Positions 6,849 to 15,888 are shown, counted from the stretch's first letter. The stretch is 40,870 bases of DNA from Actinokineospora enzanensis DSM 44649 (GCF_000374445.1 NZ_KB894428.1:1-40870); one strand, 5' to 3'. The notes: generated by a model not told the origin, from the sequence alone. Translations and numbers: made by a program.

Positions 6849-7379
6849 TTATCGAGCGGACAGCTCCCGCAGCTCCTCGACCAACACCCCGGTCTCCATC
6901 CCGCACAGCTCCGCCAACCGATCCAATGCCACCTTGTCCAGATGCACCTCTTCCTGGCCCGTCAACAACTCCGCCGCCCACCTCCGCAGCGGCAACAGCT
7001 CCGGCCGCGTATCGGCCACCGCACGCTTCAGATCCACCCGCACCCGCCCGATTGGCGTGTCCGCGAACACTCTGTCGTGCACCCGCGCCATCAGGTCGTG
7101 CGGTAGGGCGTCCAACGCCACGCAGATCTCCACGAACCGCACCACCGAGCACTGCCGTGTGCCCAGCTCGTACGTGGCCAGGGTCTGCAGCGAGATGTCG
7201 CTCTGCAGCTTGCTGTTGAGCTCCTTGCGGGTCCACCCCCGCTGCTTGCGCAGCTTGCGGATCTCGTCGCCGAGCACCTTCTGGTAGGTCGCCCCATCGA
7301 TGCGCACGGTCCGCCCCTTCTCGACGATCGGCCCCTGGTCCGATCCCTCGACAGTGGAAGTGGCGAACCGACTGCCCAT
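6849..7379 (-). CDS. BldD-like HTH regulator lacking the c-di-GMP motif
   Basis: A 176-residue protein. An XRE-type HTH (LGDEIRKLRKQRGWTRKEL, then LQTLATYELGTRQCSVVRFVE) is followed by an all-helical C-terminal domain with ALDRLAELCGMETGVLVEELREL. The order and spacing match BldD, the developmental regulator of actinomycetes, whose C-terminal domain binds a c-di-GMP tetramer through RGD and RQDD. Here the corresponding segment reads LLTGQEEVHLDKVALDRL, so those arginine and aspartate pairs are missing. The start is uncertain: the ATG at 7379 lacks a good ribosome binding site, and a GTG about 25 codons later (RIDGATYQKVL) follows AAGGGG. It is convergent with the monooxygenase gene. Confidence 0.75.
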   Translation of the reverse strand: MGSRFATSTVEGSDQGPIVEKGRTVRIDGATYQKVLGDEIRKLRKQRGWTRKELNSKLQSDISLQTLATYELGTRQCSVVRFVEICVALDALPHDLMARVHDRVFADTPIGRVRVDLKRAVADTRPELLPLRRWAAELLTGQEEVHLDKVALDRLAELCGMETGVLVEELRELSAR

Positions 7380-7452
7380 TACGCGAATACGGGTGAAGTT
7401 GCTCCGAACGGGTGAGGAAAACCGGTCGAAATCCTCAGGTCCGCCCGTCGGC

Positions 7453-9363
7453 TCAGTTCACGCAGGGCGGGCCGCCCTGCAGCGCCGCCAGCCGCGGCCC
7501 CGGGTCCAGGTCGAGCAGGGCGTCGCCCGCCAGCCGCTGGCCCTGGGTGCCGGTGGTCGGGAAGTCCTTGCCGATCAGCACGGTGACCTTGCCCTTGCCC
7601 AGGTTGGCGTCCGGCTCCGCGGCGATCTTGCCGCCGAGCGCCTTGACGACCGCGGTGCCGTTGGCGTCCTCGCCCGCGGCGTATCGGATCACCGACTTGG
7701 CCCTGGTGGCCGCGGTGCCCGGCTCGCCGGTCTTGAAGCCCTGGCCGGACAGGGTGTCGGTGACCTCGGCGGCCAGGCCGCTGTGGCTGGTCCCGTTGAG
7801 CACGGTCACCGTGGGCTTGGCCGCCTGCTGGTCCGTGCCGGGCGCCGGGGCGCCGCTGGTGGTGGTCGGCTGCGCGCCACCGCCGAGCAGGCCCTGCACG
7901 AAGTTGCGCACCTCGGTCGGGTTGATCTCGATGGCGTCGCCGTCGCCCGGGGTCTTCAGGTCGGGCCTGCCGGTCGGGATGGTGTCGAAGGTCAGGTTGC
8001 CGCCGGTGATCTTCAGCATCTGCTGGGCGAACCGCATGATGTCCCAGTTGCGGTCCAGCACCACCGACTTGGCGATGGCCGCCTGCAGGTTGTCCAGGGT
8101 GTCCGAGCCGGGCGAGAGCGCGTCCCCGGAGATGACCTTCTTGGCCATCCCGCTCATGAACACCTGCTGCCTGCGCACCCGGTCGAAGTCGCTGTTGGGC
8201 AGGCCGTGCCGCTGGCGCACGAAGGCCAGCGCGGGCGCGCCCTGCAGGGTCTGCACGCCCGCCGGGAAGTTCGCGCCGGAGTAGCTGTCCTTGACCGCCT
8301 TGTTCAGGCAGACGTCGATGCCGCCGATGGCGTTGGTGATGTCGTAGAAGCCGAGCAGGTTGACCTCGGCGTAGTGGTCGATCGACACGCCGGTGAGCTT
8401 GTTGACCGTGGTGATCAGGTTGCGCGCGCCGTCCTTGTTGGACTCGACCTCCAGCTGCGCCTGGTCGGTCATGCCGTCCTTGCGCAGCCGCTTGAGCGCG
8501 TCCAGCTTGGCCCGCAGATAGGCCGAGTTGATCTTGTGCTGGCCGTAGCCGGGGATGTCCACGTAGGAGTCGCGCGGGATGGACACGCCGACGGCCTTGC
8601 CGCCGTCGTTCGGGATCCGGATCAGGATCAGCGTGTCGGTGTTGAGCTGGCCGTCCTCCTTGCCCGCGTTGAGCATGGCCAGCTGCTCCTTGGACAGCGG
8701 GTGCCCCTGCGCGTCGACCCGGCTGTCCATGCCGACCAGCAGGATGTCCACCGCGCCGTCGGCGGGCTTCTCGCCTGCCGGGGTGTCGATCAGGTCGGCC
8801 TTGGTGACGCCGTTGGCGAACGAGTCGGTGATCCGCCAGTAGTAGCCGGTCGCGATCAGGACCGCCGCGGACAGCAGGCTCAGGAACACCTTCCCGCCGA
8901 TCCGGCGCGACCGTTCCGGCGCGCGTTCCCGCGGCGGCGTCGACCGCGGGCGTGGCCGTGCTCGCTCGGCCTCGGCGGCCGACTCGACGACCGGACGGCG
9001 CCGTGGACCGGAGTCCTCGCGGCCGGGCGCGCTCTGCAGCCGGGTCGCGGCCGGGCGCTCGGCCCGCGCGCGATCCGGGCGGGGCACCGGGGCGCCGCGC
9101 TCTGGCCTGGGTCGGGGGGTCTCGCGGCCTGCCTGGTCCCGGCGGCCACGGTCGTCGCGCGGGTCGCGCGGGTCGCGGGACGGACGCGGCGGCTCGCGAT
9201 CGGGCCGGGGGGCACGGCGGCCGTCACCCCCGCGCGGCTGGTCGTCGCCTCTCGGGTCGCGCGCGCCGCCGGGTGGGACGCGGCGCGCGGGGCCCGGGGT
9301 GCGCGGCCCCGGGCGGTCGCCCGGTCCCGTGCCTTGCCCTGCCCTCGGCGGCCGGTGCTCCAC
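7453..9363 (-). CDS. LytR-CpsA-Psr (LCP) ligase with C-terminal LytR_C domain
   Basis: LCP proteins transfer undecaprenyl-linked glycopolymers (teichoic-type polymers, or arabinogalactan in mycolate makers) onto peptidoglycan outside the membrane. The GTG at 9361-9363 is chosen because GGGAGGAG lies 5 bases before it; this gives 636 residues. A disordered Arg/Pro-rich cytoplasmic region of about 160 residues precedes one membrane helix (KVFLSLLSAAVLIATGYYW). The LCP domain follows, with DILLVGMDSR, NTDTLILIRI, VGVSIPRDSYVDIPG and FDRVRRQQVF carrying the conserved Arg and Asp residues. The LytR_C domain begins near residue 518 (PTVTVLNGTSHSGLA). The cationic disordered N-terminus is unusually long. 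Confidence 0.93.
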   Translation of the reverse strand: MEHRPPRAGQGTGPGDRPGPRTPGPARRVPPGGARDPRGDDQPRGGDGRRAPRPDREPPRPSRDPRDPRDDRGRRDQAGRETPRPRPERGAPVPRPDRARAERPAATRLQSAPGREDSGPRRRPVVESAAEAERARPRPRSTPPRERAPERSRRIGGKVFLSLLSAAVLIATGYYWRITDSFANGVTKADLIDTPAGEKPADGAVDILLVGMDSRVDAQGHPLSKEQLAMLNAGKEDGQLNTDTLILIRIPNDGGKAVGVSIPRDSYVDIPGYGQHKINSAYLRAKLDALKRLRKDGMTDQAQLEVESNKDGARNLITTVNKLTGVSIDHYAEVNLLGFYDITNAIGGIDVCLNKAVKDSYSGANFPAGVQTLQGAPALAFVRQRHGLPNSDFDRVRRQQVFMSGMAKKVISGDALSPGSDTLDNLQAAIAKSVVLDRNWDIMRFAQQMLKITGGNLTFDTIPTGRPDLKTPGDGDAIEINPTEVRNFVQGLLGGGAQPTTTSGAPAPGTDQQAAKPTVTVLNGTSHSGLAAEVTDTLSGQGFKTGEPGTAATRAKSVIRYAAGEDANGTAVVKALGGKIAAEPDANLGKGKVTVLIGKDFPTTGTQGQRLAGDALLDLDPGPRLAALQGGPPCVN

Positions 9364-9596
9364 GCCTGCTCCTCCCTGTCGCGCCGCGAACGGCCGGTGC
9401 TCCCGGCCTGGCCCGTACCTACCCCCGGACGGTCGGACTCGACCGGTTCCGGGCGGACCGGGAACGCCGTGAGCGCATGGGTGCTCTCCGGTATGAGACG
9501 TGCGAGACCGTTCCCGGGTTGTCCCGTAGCGTGGCACACGGCGCCGAGTCGCCGGTCACGGCACGCGCTCCCGGCGACACGCACCGCCCTATCGAG

Positions 9597-11717
9597 TCAC
9601 GCCCGCGAACCCGGCCGAGCGGGCCTGAGCAGGCGGATCCGGCGGGCCAGCCGGGGCGCGGCGCAGCCGCAGGCGGCCACCAGCGCCACCGCCGCGGTCG
9701 TGCCGTAGAGCACCACCGCGGGGCCCTCGGCGGTGGACATCGGCGGCACGCAGGCGAGCGCGGTCAGCAGCCACGGCCACGGGGTGGCCGAGCCGCCGGT
9801 GCGCACCGAGTGCAGCAGGTACCAGCCGAGCAGCAGGTGGATGATGCTGGTCATCGGGTCCATCGGCAGGCCGAGCAGGACCGGGCCGTGGTGCGTGCCG
9901 GTGAGGCCGCTCACCGCGAACCCGATGATGCCGAGCGACCCGTAGCCGGTGCCGACCGCGGCCGCGACCGGGTCCCAGCGGTGCACCGGCCGGTCGCCCG
10001 GCCGCACCAGCCCCGGCTCGGCCCGCGCGCGCCACTCGAACAGCAGGAACGCCAGCGCGGTCGGCACCCCGAGCAGGGCCAGCGCGAGCAGCGTGCGCGG
10101 CCGGATCAGCCAGTCGACGGCCGAGGCGGGCAGGCCGACCGAGGTGGCCGCGCCGACCAGCCCGGCGAGCAGCAGCATCGCCCACAGGTACACCAGGTAG
10201 ACGGTCATCGGCGCGGTCCGCACCCGGCACACCGCCAACGCCAGCCGTCCGTGGGCGATGGCCCGCACCCGATCGGGGCCGGGCGCCACCACCAGGCACA
10301 GCTGGGCCAGGCCGAGCAGCAGCACGCCCAGCGCCGACGGCACGAAGCTGGCCGTGCCCGTGGGCTCGGCGATCAGCTCGCGGGTGTGCCCGCCGACCGT
10401 GGTCACCAGGACCAGGCAGACCAGCGCGCCCAGCCCCACCGCCAGCAGCGCCCGGCGCGGCAGCCCGGTGAACGCGCCGTCCGCGTAGTGGAAGGACAGC
10501 TGCCCGAATAGGCAGGCCAGCACGATCCCGCCCGCGTAGGCCGCGATCGTGCCCGAACCGAACAGCCCCAGCCCCACCACGACCAGCAGCAGCGCGGCGG
10601 GCGTGGCGACCGGCAGGTGCCGGTGCAGCCAGTGCTGGACCGGGGTCACGCCCACCACCAGCAGGTACAGCCCGAGCAGCCACAGCGGCTGGGCGACCAG
10701 CCTGCCGAACGCGTCGATCCCGGCGTCGGAGGCGTTGAGCAGGTCCAGCGACAGCGGCACCACCAGCCACGCGGTCACGAACGCCAGCACCGGCCGGATC
10801 AGCCAGCACACCCGCCCGGCCAGGTAGCCGCCGTAGCCGGAGCCGTCGGCCACCGCGGCCCGCCAGGCCAGCAGGTTCGAGTCGCCGCCCGCGAAGAAGA
10901 ACAGCGGCACCAGCTGCAACACCCAGGTCAACGGCCACAACGCGCCGATGTCCACGCCCAGCACCGGCGCGAACGCCAGCACCGACTCGGCCAGCAGGAA
11001 CGCGCTCAGGCTCGACACCCGCAGGAAACCCAGATAGGCCGCCCTGTCCCCGGCGCGCGCGTCCAGCGGAGGCACTGCACGCGGGACTCCCGTGCGGCGA
11101 CGGGCGAACGCGGGCACGCGCACCGCCAGCAACACCGCGACCACCAGCAGCGCCAGCGCCCAGGTGCCGATCGGCTCCGCGCGCGGCGGACCCCAGCGCT
11201 GGTGCCACGAGTTGGCCACCAGGCCCGCCGAGAAGAACGAGGCGACCAGTTGGCACGTGCCCGCCGACCCGCGTGGGTTGGTCCCGCAGCGGGCGTGCAT
11301 GTCCTGGGAGAGCCGGTCGTCCAGCGCCCGCCGCACCGCGGGCGCCAGCGGCTGGCCCTTGGTGGCGGCGTAGCGGAGCAGGTCGTAGCCGAGGTCGTGC
11401 GCCTTGCACCCGACCGAGAAGTCCCACCGGGTGTTGTCGTCACCCCACGGTGTCGAACAGCCACCGTCCACATGCACCGCGCGGATTGTCCCGTCCGGCG
11501 CGGGCAGCCGCCCCGGGGCCACACCGGACACCCGGGTGAAGTCGGCGGGCAGCAAGGCGATCGGGTCGACCCCGGAACCCGGGTGCAGCAACGCGTCCAC
11601 CGCGGCGGCGGCACGGGCCACGTCCCCTGTGGGCGGCCGTGTCGGCTCGTTCGGGGCCCGCGAGGCGACCACCCCGAACCCGCCCGCGACCAGCACCACC
11701 AGCAGCAGCCACCCCAC
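9597..11717 (-). CDS. phospholipase A2 domain fused to an acyltransferase-3-like membrane domain
   Basis: Starts at the GTG at 11715-11717; the frame is open further upstream but has no other ATG, GTG or TTG. MGWLLLVVLVAGGFGVVASR is a signal anchor. Residues about 40-170 look like a prokaryotic phospholipase A2: DGGCSTPWGDDNTRWDFSVG with CKAHDLGYDLLRYA, where the His-Asp pair is the catalytic dyad and paired Cys residues occur. Residues about 190-690 are multi-span membrane sequence with acyltransferase_3 landmarks: LQLVPLFFFAGGDSNLLAW, GQLSFHYADGAF and LGVLLLGLAQLCLVV. The usual N-terminal His of that family is not seen. The fusion suggests lipid deacylation coupled to acyl transfer or sensing; that is inference. 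Confidence 0.75.
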   Translation of the reverse strand: MGWLLLVVLVAGGFGVVASRAPNEPTRPPTGDVARAAAAVDALLHPGSGVDPIALLPADFTRVSGVAPGRLPAPDGTIRAVHVDGGCSTPWGDDNTRWDFSVGCKAHDLGYDLLRYAATKGQPLAPAVRRALDDRLSQDMHARCGTNPRGSAGTCQLVASFFSAGLVANSWHQRWGPPRAEPIGTWALALLVVAVLLAVRVPAFARRRTGVPRAVPPLDARAGDRAAYLGFLRVSSLSAFLLAESVLAFAPVLGVDIGALWPLTWVLQLVPLFFFAGGDSNLLAWRAAVADGSGYGGYLAGRVCWLIRPVLAFVTAWLVVPLSLDLLNASDAGIDAFGRLVAQPLWLLGLYLLVVGVTPVQHWLHRHLPVATPAALLLVVVGLGLFGSGTIAAYAGGIVLACLFGQLSFHYADGAFTGLPRRALLAVGLGALVCLVLVTTVGGHTRELIAEPTGTASFVPSALGVLLLGLAQLCLVVAPGPDRVRAIAHGRLALAVCRVRTAPMTVYLVYLWAMLLLAGLVGAATSVGLPASAVDWLIRPRTLLALALLGVPTALAFLLFEWRARAEPGLVRPGDRPVHRWDPVAAAVGTGYGSLGIIGFAVSGLTGTHHGPVLLGLPMDPMTSIIHLLLGWYLLHSVRTGGSATPWPWLLTALACVPPMSTAEGPAVVLYGTTAAVALVAACGCAAPRLARRIRLLRPARPGSRA

Positions 11718-12134
11718 CCGGCCGCGCAGTCTGATCGGCAGCCGGTGCTCCGCCCGTGATCCCGTCGCAGCGGACGGTGTCGCCGTGGACTTTGCTGTGG
11801 ACTGTGTAGTCGTCAGGATGTCGTCCCCAAACCCACCGAGCGGTCATCGCGTGCCCCCACCGGGGGAGGCTACCCGGCCGGGGTGGCGGCAGCGGGCGGA
11901 CGAGCGAACCGGGTACGTGGTCCGGGGTGGACCGGGGGGACGTGGCACGGCGCACCCCCAGGACGCCGCGCCACGGTGGTCCCCCCTGGTCCTCCGCGGA
12001 CCCCCGGTCCCCCCGAGAACACACGCTACGGCCTGACCTGGCAGCCGGCCTGTACCGCGCATAGATCCGGGTACACGCCGAGAAGACCCCGCCCACCTGG
12101 GCCAATTCGGGTAGCCGATGCACTACGATGAGGA

Positions 12135-12187
12135 ACCGGCAACTCTGTTGCCGGTGCGGCGGCAAGTTCGGCCGCACATCCGTGCGG
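12135..12187 (+). promoter_or_regulatory. structured leader with mutually exclusive hairpins before the SARP gene
   Basis: A perfect 9-bp hairpin ACCGGCAAC-TCT-GTTGCCGGT (12135-12155) is followed by three matching segments: GTGCGGC (154-160), GCCGCAC (171-177) and GTGCGG (182-187). The middle one can pair with either neighbour but not both, as in attenuators. The leader ends 31 bases before the SARP start. The first palindrome could alternatively be a protein-binding operator. Confidence 0.45.
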
Positions 12188-12218
12188 TATACCGGCCGAC
12201 GCCGGGGGAGGGGGCGGC

Positions 12219-15200
12219 ATGGGCGACCCGCCCGGCGCGTTCGGCGAGCTGCTCCGCTCGCACCGCACCCGGGTGGGCCTCACGCAGCAGCAACTGGCCG
12301 AGCGGTCCGGGGTCAGCGTGCGCGCACTGCGCTACATCGAGCGCGGCGAGGTCGGCATGCCCCGCCCGGACTCGCTGCGCAGGCTGGCCGACGCGCTCGG
12401 GGTCACCCCGGAGGCGCTGGCCGACGGCGCCGCCGCGGCCCCGGTCCGGGCCCCGCGCGCCGAGCTGACCGTCGGCGTGCTCGGCCCGTTCGACGTCGCC
12501 CAGGGCAGCCGGGAGATCAACGTGGGCGCGCTCAAGCAGCGCGGCCTGCTGGCCCTGCTCGCCCTGCACCCGAACCGGGCGGTGGGCCGCGAGGAGATCA
12601 TCGACGTGCTGTGGGGCGACGACCCGCCGGACAGCTGCCACGGCCTGATCCACAACTACGCCTCCCGGCTGCGCCGCGTGCTCACCGAGGCGGGCAAGCG
12701 CAACGCGGGCGCGATCACCACCACCCCGGCCGGCTACCGGCTCACCGTCCGCCCCGACCAGCTCGACGCGCTGCGCTTCGACGACCTCACCCGGCAGGCC
12801 CGGCTGGTCCGCGGCACCGACGCGGAGACCGCCGCCGAGCTGTTCGCCGCCGCGCTGGCCACCTGGCGCGGCCCGGTGCTCGCCGACCTGCCCACCCGGC
12901 TGCGCAAGCACCCGGCCTCGGTGGCGCTGGCCGCGCGCAGGCGCGAGGTGGCGCTGGCCTACGCCGACGTGGCGCTGGCCCTGGGCAAGCACGCCGACGT
13001 GGTGGCGGGCATCCGGCCGCTGGCGCACGAGGAGCCGCTGCACGAGGGCCTGCACGCCCGGCTGATGCTGGGCCTGGCGGGCACCGGTGAGCAGGCCGAG
13101 GCGCTGCGCGTGTTCGCCGACATCCGCACCCGGCTGGACGAGGAGCTGGGCGTGGAGCCCGGCCTGGAGATCCAGGACGCGCACCTGCGGGTGCTGCGCG
13201 ACCGGCCGCCCGCGCCGCTGCCCGAGCCGGTCACCCAGCGCCCGCCCGCCCAGCTGCCCGCCGAGACACCAGGGTTCGTCGGCCGGGCCGCCGCCATCGC
13301 CGAGCTTGACGAGCTGCTGGACCGGGTCGGCGAGACCCCGGGCGTGCTGATCGCCGTGCTGTCCGGCACCGCGGGCGTGGGCAAGACCGCGCTGGCGCTG
13401 CGCTGGGCGCACCGGGCCCGCGACCGGTTCCCGGACGGTCAGCTCAGCGTCAACCTGCATGGCTACGCCGCGGCCGCCCCGCCAACCACCCAGGAGGTGC
13501 TGGTCCGTTTCCTGCACGCGCTGGGCGTGCCGCCGGAACGCGTGCCGATCGACCCGGACGAGGCCGCCGGCCTGTACCGCACACTGCTCACCGGCAAACG
13601 CCTGCTGGTCGTGCTGGACAACGCCGCCACCGCCGAGCAGGTGCGCCCGCTGCTGCCCGGCTCGTCCGGCTGCTTCGTGCTGGTCACCAGCCGCGACCGG
13701 CTCACCGGCCTGACCGCCCAGGACGGCGCCTACCAGGTGCCGCTGGATGTCCTGGACGCGGGCGAGGCCATCGACCTGCTGGGCAGGCTGGTCGGGGTGG
13801 GCCGGATGCGGCGCGAGCCGGACGCCGCCGCCGAGATGGCCGCCATCTGCGGGCACCTGCCGCTGGCGCTGCGCATCGCGGGCGCCAACCTGGCGATCCG
13901 GCCGCTGATCAGCATCGCCGACTACACCCAGGAGCTGCGCGAGCGCGGCCGGATGACCGGGCTGGCGGTGGCGGGCGACGAGTCCGGCGCGGTCCGCGCC
14001 GCCTTCGACCTGTCCTACGAGAAATTGGTGCCCGCCGCGCGCAGGCTGTTCCGGCTGCTCGGCCTGGTCCCCGCCACCGACGTCGACCCGGCCGCGGCGG
14101 GCGCGCTCAGCGGCCTCTCCCCCGGCGACGTCACCCGGCTGCTGCGGGTGCTCGACCACGGCAACCTCATCCGCGAGCACAGCCGCGGCCGCTACACCTT
14201 CCACGACCTGCTGCGCGAGTACGCCTCCGGCCGCGCCGCGGCCGAGGACGCCGAGCCGGAGCGCGCCGCCGCCGTGGTCGCCCTGTTCGACCACTACCTG
14301 CGCGAGATCGAGGCCAACAGCGCGGTGCTGTGGCGGGTGGTCGGCACGGTGCCCGAGCAGGGCGCCGAGGAACGCGCCATGGCCTGGCTGGACGCCGAGC
14401 GGGCCAACCTGGTCGCCGCCGCCACCGCCGCCTCCGGCCTCGGCCTGCACCGCTACGCCTGGCGCTTCGCCGAGGCCATGCGCCAGTACTTCTGGAACCG
14501 CGGGCACGGCGCGGACGGCCTGGCCGTCGGGCACGCCGCGCTGGCCGCCGCCCGCGAGGCGCGCAACCTGGACGCCGAGGCGTCCGTGCACGACCTGCTC
14601 GGCCTGATCCACACCAACCTCAGCGACTACGTGGCCGCCATCGAGAGCCACCGCTGGGCGCTGGAGCTGAGCCAGTCCACCGGCAACCGCATCGTCGAGG
14701 CCGCCGCCCTGCACAACCTGGGCCGCGCGCACTCCCAGCTCGGCCAGCCCGCCCAGGCGTCGGCGTTCTACGAGCAGGCACTGGAGCTCAACCGGGTCAT
14801 CGGCAACCGGTTCGGCGAGGCGGGTGCGCTGAACTACCTGGGCAGCACAGCGCTGTCGCTCGGTCGCCCGCAGGAGGCCATCGACCGGCACACCGAGGCG
14901 TTGGAGCTGAGCACCCGGATCGGCAACCGGCACGTGCAGGCCGCCGCCTGCCAGGGCCTGGGCCTGGCGCTGTGGGCGATGGGCGAGCTGCCAAGGGCCG
15001 CCCGCCGCTACCGCGAGGGCATGGCCATCTGCCGCCGCTACGGCTACCGACACGGCGAGGTCAGCATGCTCATCTGCCTGGCCGAGACCGGCTGCGACGC
15101 GGGCGACTACGCCACCGCCGCCGCCCAGGTCCGACAGGCCATGGAGGCGGGCAGGCAGCTCGGCGAGCGCAGGCACGAGGTCAGCGGCCTGGACATCCTG

Positions 15201-15698
15201 GCCACCATCCAGCAGCGCACCGGCGAGTGGTCCTCCGCCGCCATCCACTACACCCGGGCGCTGAGCCTGGCCCGCGAGATCCGGTTCGGCTACGGCGAGG
15301 CGTCCATCCTCACCGGCCTGTGCGCCCTGTACCGCCGCACCGGCGACCCGCGCTCGGCCATCGAGCACGGCATCGGCGCGCTGGCGTTGATGCGCGACAC
15401 CGGCATGCGTGCGCTGGAGGCACGGGCACTGACCGAGCTGGCACACGCGCAACTGGACAACGGCGACACCGAGGCCGCGGTCGAGCACATCGAGCAGGGC
15501 CTGGACATCGCCGTCCGCACCGACCAGACCCTGGCCGAGGCGCGCGCCCGACACGTGCGCGCACTGGCCCGTCAGGTCACGGGGGACCGGGCGGGTTCCT
15601 TCGCCGACTGGCAGGGCGCGCTGCCCACGTTCGAACGGCTGGGCGTACCGGAGGCCGCACACGTGCGCGCCCTGTTGGCAGCCCTCACATTGGACTAG
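12219..15698 (+). CDS. AfsR/SARP-type giant regulator: HTH, BTAD, NB-ARC and TPR domains
   Basis: A 1159-residue transcriptional activator; the ATG follows GGGGGAGGGGGC. Domain order: an XRE-type HTH at about residues 8-65 (LLRSHRTRVGLTQQQLAERS, GVSVRALRYIERGEVGMPR); an OmpR-like winged helix at 83-180 (LTVGVLGPFDV, LLALLALHPNRAVGREEII, LWGDDPP); a bacterial transcriptional activation domain to about 325 (EPLHEGLHARLMLGLAGTGEQ); an NB-ARC ATPase with P-loop GTAGVGKTALALRWAHRA near 383, LLVVLDNAATAEQV and LPLALRIAGANLA; then TPR repeats from about 740. SARPs of this type switch on antibiotic clusters or morphological genes. An additional XRE domain before the SARP part is less common. The stop TAG falls in the CTAG target of a miniature element. 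Confidence 0.93.
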   Translation: MGDPPGAFGELLRSHRTRVGLTQQQLAERSGVSVRALRYIERGEVGMPRPDSLRRLADALGVTPEALADGAAAAPVRAPRAELTVGVLGPFDVAQGSREINVGALKQRGLLALLALHPNRAVGREEIIDVLWGDDPPDSCHGLIHNYASRLRRVLTEAGKRNAGAITTTPAGYRLTVRPDQLDALRFDDLTRQARLVRGTDAETAAELFAAALATWRGPVLADLPTRLRKHPASVALAARRREVALAYADVALALGKHADVVAGIRPLAHEEPLHEGLHARLMLGLAGTGEQAEALRVFADIRTRLDEELGVEPGLEIQDAHLRVLRDRPPAPLPEPVTQRPPAQLPAETPGFVGRAAAIAELDELLDRVGETPGVLIAVLSGTAGVGKTALALRWAHRARDRFPDGQLSVNLHGYAAAAPPTTQEVLVRFLHALGVPPERVPIDPDEAAGLYRTLLTGKRLLVVLDNAATAEQVRPLLPGSSGCFVLVTSRDRLTGLTAQDGAYQVPLDVLDAGEAIDLLGRLVGVGRMRREPDAAAEMAAICGHLPLALRIAGANLAIRPLISIADYTQELRERGRMTGLAVAGDESGAVRAAFDLSYEKLVPAARRLFRLLGLVPATDVDPAAAGALSGLSPGDVTRLLRVLDHGNLIREHSRGRYTFHDLLREYASGRAAAEDAEPERAAAVVALFDHYLREIEANSAVLWRVVGTVPEQGAEERAMAWLDAERANLVAAATAASGLGLHRYAWRFAEAMRQYFWNRGHGADGLAVGHAALAAAREARNLDAEASVHDLLGLIHTNLSDYVAAIESHRWALELSQSTGNRIVEAAALHNLGRAHSQLGQPAQASAFYEQALELNRVIGNRFGEAGALNYLGSTALSLGRPQEAIDRHTEALELSTRIGNRHVQAAACQGLGLALWAMGELPRAARRYREGMAICRRYGYRHGEVSMLICLAETGCDAGDYATAAAQVRQAMEAGRQLGERRHEVSGLDILATIQQRTGEWSSAAIHYTRALSLAREIRFGYGEASILTGLCALYRRTGDPRSAIEHGIGALALMRDTGMRALEARALTELAHAQLDNGDTEAAVEHIEQGLDIAVRTDQTLAEARARHVRALARQVTGDRAGSFADWQGALPTFERLGVPEAAHVRALLAALTLD

Positions 15699-15861
15699 TG
15701 GTGCGACCCAGAACGTCGACCGCGTCTCGACCCGCCCACGACGTGCCTGACGGCACCGCCGAAACGACCAAGTACATCCAGTACGAGGCCGTCCCGGCGG
15801 CACCGCCAGACACGCCGTGGACCCGCCGATACACGGCCGACGTTCTGAGTCGCACCACTAG
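15695..15861. mobile_element. miniature inverted-repeat element (MITE-like), copy 1
   Basis: Flanked on both sides by CTAG (15695-15698 and 15858-15861), a likely 4-bp target duplication. The termini are inverted repeats: left CTAGTGGTGCGACCCAGAAC and right, read in reverse complement, CTAGTGGTGCGACTCAGAAC, continuing GTCG in both with one mismatch in about 24 bp. The interior is about 120 bp and has no transposase. A second copy begins at 40760 with only two base differences over 111 bp. The left CTAG supplies the TAG stop of the SARP gene, so insertion did not damage it. A palindromic CTAG target hints at an IS5-like mobiliser. Confidence 0.85.
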
Positions 15862-15888
15862 TTACCGGGACTAGCTACGCGGGACTGG

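Noticed and set aside
9589..11427. 612-residue minus-strand frame in the phospholipase-acyltransferase region
   Set aside because: Gly/Arg/Ala-rich frame-shifted shadow; the chosen frame has hydrophobic helices and the PLA2 motif.
12123..15803. 1226-residue minus-strand frame opposite the SARP gene
   Set aside because: Its sequence is Gln/His/Arg-rich shadow translation; the plus strand has recognisable HTH, BTAD, NB-ARC and TPR domains.
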